Shown piece by piece: positions 6,729 to 9,653 of a stretch of 9,653 bases of DNA. Below the pieces are notes generated by a model. The model saw only the letters and a program-made list of their open reading frames with translations, made no database searches and had not been told where the DNA came from. The number at the start of each line of letters is the position of its first letter. The first letter of the stretch is position 1. The position numbers and the translations under genes are program-made. Location: positions 1-9,653 of the forward strand of contig CAKZHZ010000098.1 in assembly GCA_936928855.1 (NCBI GenBank). Reading direction: 5' to 3'. This DNA is from an uncultured Polycyclovorans sp. (GTDB lineage Bacteria > Pseudomonadota > Gammaproteobacteria > Nevskiales > Nevskiaceae).

Positions 6729-9404
6729 ATGGACGGCAATGGCAAGTGTCCCGTGATGCACGGGGCGGCAACCGCGCAGGACAGTAACAAGGCCTGGTGG
6801 CCGAAATCCCTCAACCTCGACATCCTGCACCAGCACGATGCCAAGACGAACCCCCTGGGTGCGGGCTTCAATTACCGCGAGGCGGTGAAGTCGCTCGACT
6901 ACGTAGCCGTCAAGCAGGACTTGACCGCCCTGATGACCGACAGCCAGCCCTGGTGGCCGGCCGACTGGGGCCACTATGGCGGCCTGATGATCCGCATGGC
7001 CTGGCACGCCGCAGGCTCCTACCGCATGGCCGATGGCCGCGGCGGCGCCGGCACCGGCAACCAGCGCTTTGCGCCGCTGAACTCCTGGCCCGACAACACC
7101 AACCTCGACAAGGCCCGCCGCCTGCTGTGGCCGATCAAGAAGAAGTACGGCAACCGGCTGAGCTGGGCCGACCTGATCATCCTGGCCGGCAACGTGGCCT
7201 ACGAGTCGATGGGCCTGAAGACCTTTGGTTTCGCCTTCGGCCGCGAGGACATCTGGCACCCCGAGAAGGACACCTTCTGGGGCGCGGAGAAGGAATGGCT
7301 GGCGCCCACCGACAATCCCGACAGCCGCTATTCCGGCCAGCGTGATCTGCAAAACCCGCTGGCAGCGGTGATGATGGGTCTGATCTACGTCAATCCGGAA
7401 GGCGTGGACGGCAAGCCCGATCCGCTGAAGACCGCCCACGACGTGCGCGTCACCTTCGAGCGCATGGCGATGGACGATGAGGAGACCGTGGCGCTCACCG
7501 CCGGCGGCCACACCGTCGGCAAATGTCACGGCAACGGCGATGCGGCGCTGCTCGGCCCCGAGCCGGAGGCTGGCGCCATCGAGGACCAGGGCTTCGGCTG
7601 GCTCAACAAGACGCAGCGCGGCGTGGGCAACCAGGCGGTCACCAGCGGCCTGGAAGGCGCCTGGACGACGAACCCCACGCAGTGGGACAACGGCTACTTC
7701 CACCTGCTGCTGAACCACGACTGGGAGCTGAAGAAGAGCCCGGCCGGCGCCTGGCAGTGGGAGCCGGTCAACATCAAGGAAGAGGACAAGCCGGTGGACG
7801 CCGAGGACCCTTCCAAGCGCCACAACCCCATCATGACCGACGCCGACATGGCGATGAAGATGGACCCGGCCTACCGCAAGATCTCGGAGCGCTTCTACAA
7901 GGACCCAGCGTACTTCTCGGAAACCTTCGCCCGCGCCTGGTTCAAGCTGACCCACCGCGACATGGGCCCCAAGGCCCGCTACATCGGCCCGGAAGTGCCC
8001 GCCGAGGATCTGGCCTGGCAGGACCCGGTGCCCACCGGGCGCAATGACTACGACGTGGCCGCAGTAAAGGCGAAGATTGCCGCCAGCGGGCTCAGCATCG
8101 CCGAGATGGTGAGCACCGCCTGGGACAGCGCCCGCACCTACCGCGGATCCGACATGCGGGGCGGCGCCAATGGCGCGCGGATCCGCCTGGCCCCGCAGAA
8201 GGACTGGGAAGGCAATGAGCCCACCCGGTTGCGCAAGGTGCTGGACGTGCTGGAAGGCATTGCCGGCGACAGCGGCGCCAGCGTCGCGGACGTGATCGTG
8301 CTGGCCGGCAATGTCGGCGTGGAACAGGCCGCCAGGGCGGCGGGGTTCCCGGTCGAGGTGTCTTTCGCCCCCGGCCGCGGCGACTGCACCGACGACATGA
8401 CCGATGCCGCATCCTTCGACGTACTGGAACCGGTCGCCGACGGCTTCCGCAACTGGCAGAAACAGCACTATGTAGTGACGCCTGAAGAGCTGCTGCTGGA
8501 TCGCGCCCAGCTGCTGGGCCTGACGGCGGTGGAGATGACCGTGCTGGTCGGCGGCATGCGCGTGCTCGGCACCAACCATGGCGGCACCACCCACGGGGTG
8601 TTCACGGATCGCGTTGGCGCGTTGACGACCGACTTCTTCGTCAACCTCACCGACATGGCCTACCGCTGGGCGCCGAAGGGCCGCAACCTGTACGAGATCC
8701 AGGAGCGGTCAAGCGGCAAGGTGAAATGGACCGCGACCCGCGCCGACCTGGTGTTCGGTTCCAACTCGATCCTGCGGGCCTACGCCGAGAAATACGGGGC
8801 GCTGTCCTTGCTGCATTTCGATGCGCATTCCGATACCAACGACCGCTACTTCGGCGACACCTTCCAGTTCATGCCCGCGCAGGGCTACACCGAGATGTTC
8901 CGCCGCATGCTGGCCCACCCGAACATCAAGGTGGAATTGGGTGTGGACTACTTAGCCGCGCGTGATCGGCTCAAGGCGGGCCACACCATCTACAGCGGCC
9001 CCATCGACGCGTTCTTCGGCTACCAGCACGGCAAGCTGCCCTACCGCAGCCTGCGCTTCGACCACGAGCACCTGGCCGACGTGTCGCAGCACCAGCCGGT
9101 CGGCACGGTCAACTACCCCAACGACCACGACTACACCCGCATCACCGAGTTCAAGCACCTCAGCGGCCAGCAGCACCCGGGCACCTCCATCGTGCGCGAG
9201 TACCCGCAGGCCGAAGGCGACCCGTACTACCCCGTCCCCCGCCCGGAGAACGAGGCCCTGTACAAGCGCTACGCCGAGATGGCTGAGGCCACGCCCCACG
9301 TCACCTTCGTCGGCCGGCTGGCCCAGTACCGCTACTACAACATGGACCAAGTGGTGGCCGCCGCACTGAAGGCAGCGGAAGACCTGCTCAAGCGGCCGGC
9401 ATGA
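6729..9404 (+). CDS. katG: Chimeric ORF: KatG lacking its C-terminus, ureohydrolase motif, C-terminal half of Glf
   Basis: The first ~690 of 891 residues are a catalase-peroxidase, the haem enzyme that removes hydrogen peroxide. The N-terminal domain keeps distal R89, W92 and H93, the W92-Y220-M246 residues of the catalase cross-link, proximal H261 and W312, and D371. The haem-free C-terminal domain is recognisable from about residue 420 to FGSNSILRAYAE (about 677-687), then KatG similarity ends, some 35-40 residues early. The frame continues without a stop through an arginase-family motif (about 682-709) and Glf sequence (about 706-891). The start at 6729 has GAAGGAG (6716-6722) at 6 bases; the open frame reaches 6663 but lacks such a site. 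The C-terminal domain supports the active site in known KatGs, so this fusion may be impaired. Treat the product name as KatG only up to about 8800. Confidence 0.9.
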   Translation: MDGNGKCPVMHGAATAQDSNKAWWPKSLNLDILHQHDAKTNPLGAGFNYREAVKSLDYVAVKQDLTALMTDSQPWWPADWGHYGGLMIRMAWHAAGSYRMADGRGGAGTGNQRFAPLNSWPDNTNLDKARRLLWPIKKKYGNRLSWADLIILAGNVAYESMGLKTFGFAFGREDIWHPEKDTFWGAEKEWLAPTDNPDSRYSGQRDLQNPLAAVMMGLIYVNPEGVDGKPDPLKTAHDVRVTFERMAMDDEETVALTAGGHTVGKCHGNGDAALLGPEPEAGAIEDQGFGWLNKTQRGVGNQAVTSGLEGAWTTNPTQWDNGYFHLLLNHDWELKKSPAGAWQWEPVNIKEEDKPVDAEDPSKRHNPIMTDADMAMKMDPAYRKISERFYKDPAYFSETFARAWFKLTHRDMGPKARYIGPEVPAEDLAWQDPVPTGRNDYDVAAVKAKIAASGLSIAEMVSTAWDSARTYRGSDMRGGANGARIRLAPQKDWEGNEPTRLRKVLDVLEGIAGDSGASVADVIVLAGNVGVEQAARAAGFPVEVSFAPGRGDCTDDMTDAASFDVLEPVADGFRNWQKQHYVVTPEELLLDRAQLLGLTAVEMTVLVGGMRVLGTNHGGTTHGVFTDRVGALTTDFFVNLTDMAYRWAPKGRNLYEIQERSSGKVKWTATRADLVFGSNSILRAYAEKYGALSLLHFDAHSDTNDRYFGDTFQFMPAQGYTEMFRRMLAHPNIKVELGVDYLAARDRLKAGHTIYSGPIDAFFGYQHGKLPYRSLRFDHEHLADVSQHQPVGTVNYPNDHDYTRITEFKHLSGQQHPGTSIVREYPQAEGDPYYPVPRPENEALYKRYAEMAEATPHVTFVGRLAQYRYYNMDQVVAAALKAAEDLLKRPA
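8772..8855 (+). other. Ureohydrolase (agmatinase/arginase family) fragment inside the chimera
   Basis: About 28 residues in the katG frame. LLHFDAHSD (residues 694-702) fits the arginase-family metal-binding signature, two aliphatic residues, any, aliphatic/aromatic, D-[AS]-H-x-D; E. coli agmatinase SpeB has a very similar stretch with HFDAHTDT. The preceding LRAYAEKYGALS also reads like the helix before that strand in agmatinases. The edges are uncertain because LRAYAE suits KatG as well and DRYFG suits Glf as well. The fragment is far too short to be a working enzyme. Its codons (AAA, GGG, TTG, CAT, GAT) are less GC-biased than the flanking katG codons. Confidence 0.65.
8844..9404 (+). pseudogene. 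glf: UDP-galactopyranose mutase, C-terminal half only
   Basis: About 186 residues match the second half of Glf, the flavoenzyme that converts UDP-galactopyranose to UDP-galactofuranose for cell-surface glycans. Landmarks occur in the right order: RYFGDTFQ..P..GYTEMF, the IYSGPIDAFFGY segment, YRSLRF (its R773 probably matches a substrate-binding arginine), VNYPNDHDYTRITEFKHL, REYP with PYYPVPRPENEALYKRY, and the terminal GRLAQYRYYNMDQVVAAAL that contacts FAD. The N-terminal half, including the GxGxxG FAD-binding fold, is absent, so mutase activity is not expected. The ORF ends at a natural Glf C-terminus. A Wzx-like gene follows 127 bases later, which suits a polysaccharide locus. There is no sign of a separate start codon with a ribosome binding site. 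Confidence 0.88.
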
Positions 9405-9405
9405 A

Positions 9406-9467
9406 GGCGGGCCGCGTCCCGCCCGGCGCCCTGCCCTGCCCCCCGGACATGCGGCCTGCATGGCCGC
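9406..9467. other. Two GC-rich hairpins in the glf-wzx gap
   Basis: GGCGGG-CCGCGT-CCCGCC (9406-9423) and GCGGCC-TGCAT-GGCCGC (9451-9467) are perfect 6-bp stems with short loops, starting 2 bases after the stop codon. No T-run follows either, so a terminator call would be weak. In GC-rich DNA such stems also arise by chance. Confidence 0.3.
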
Positions 9468-9531
9468 GCGCGTGGCCGGGGTGTGGTCGAGGGGCCGTGG
9501 CCGATCAGCCGACGGACACGGAGGCCCGCTC

Positions 9532-9653
9532 GTGGATCGGGTGATCCTCCAGAACGCGGCGTCCCTGCTGCTCATCCAGGGAGCCAACTTCCTGCTGCCC
9601 CTGGTCACCTTCCCCTACCTGGTTCGCGTCCTGGGGCCGGCCAACTTCGGCGT
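9532..9653 (+). CDS. Polysaccharide flippase (Wzx/RfbX-like), 5' part only
   Basis: The first 40 codons of a gene cut by the window edge. It starts at GTG 9532, preceded by CGGAGG (9519-9524) at 7 bases. The peptide (VILQNAASLLLIQGANFLLP, then LVTFPYLVRVLGPANFG) has the hydrophobic first membrane helix, the P-Y-L-x-R-V-L-G-P turn and the trailing N/G-F-G of Wzx O-antigen and polysaccharide flippases (MATE/MOP superfamily). These move lipid-linked repeat units across the inner membrane. The preceding Glf sequence supports a surface-glycan locus. The specific glycan cannot be told from this piece. Confidence 0.8.
   Translation, partial: MDRVILQNAASLLLIQGANFLLPLVTFPYLVRVLGPANFG

Noticed and set aside
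6726..8594. Minus-strand open frame of 622 codons opposite katG.
   Set aside because: Compositional shadow. The plus strand carries all KatG active-site residues.

Overview
The window is GC-rich proteobacterial chromosome. A type A RNase P RNA, a 652-residue Acs and an ArfB very close to the E. coli protein point to Gamma- or Betaproteobacteria. I lean towards Gammaproteobacteria but cannot fix the order from sequence alone.

Layout. Positions 1-217 hold degraded tandem copies of the 3' end of rnpB, lying downstream of rnpB itself (218-585, minus strand). A divergent promoter region (about 590-660) separates rnpB from a small SRPBCC-fold protein (670-1095, +). One copy of a composite inverted repeat (1103-1176) precedes a cobalamin-binding-protein-like gene without a signal peptide (1229-1993, +). 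Next is acs, acetyl-CoA synthetase (2068-4026, +). It converges with an AMP-forming acyl-CoA synthetase (4309-5883, minus), and the gap between them contains three more copies of the composite repeat. Divergent from the acyl-CoA synthetase is arfB, a ribosome-rescue peptidyl-tRNA hydrolase (6036-6470, +). A regulated-looking leader (6471-6728) leads into katG.

The main anomaly is at the right end. The katG frame starts normally at 6729 and keeps the active-site residues of the N-terminal peroxidase domain. At about 8772-8800 it stops resembling KatG, roughly 35-40 residues before the expected end. It continues in frame through about 20-28 residues that carry an arginase/agmatinase metal-binding motif, then into the C-terminal half of UDP-galactopyranose mutase (Glf), ending at 9404. 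A truncated Wzx-type flippase gene begins at 9532. The window therefore passes from housekeeping genes into what looks like a surface-polysaccharide locus, through a three-part chimeric ORF. This may be a real rearrangement with short homologies at its joints, or a chimeric join made during amplification or assembly. The sequence alone cannot decide.

The housekeeping genes share no single pathway. Acs and the acyl-CoA synthetase both activate carboxylic acids as CoA thioesters but are convergent and separately transcribed. I see no CRISPR array, tRNA, transposase or recognisable defence system.
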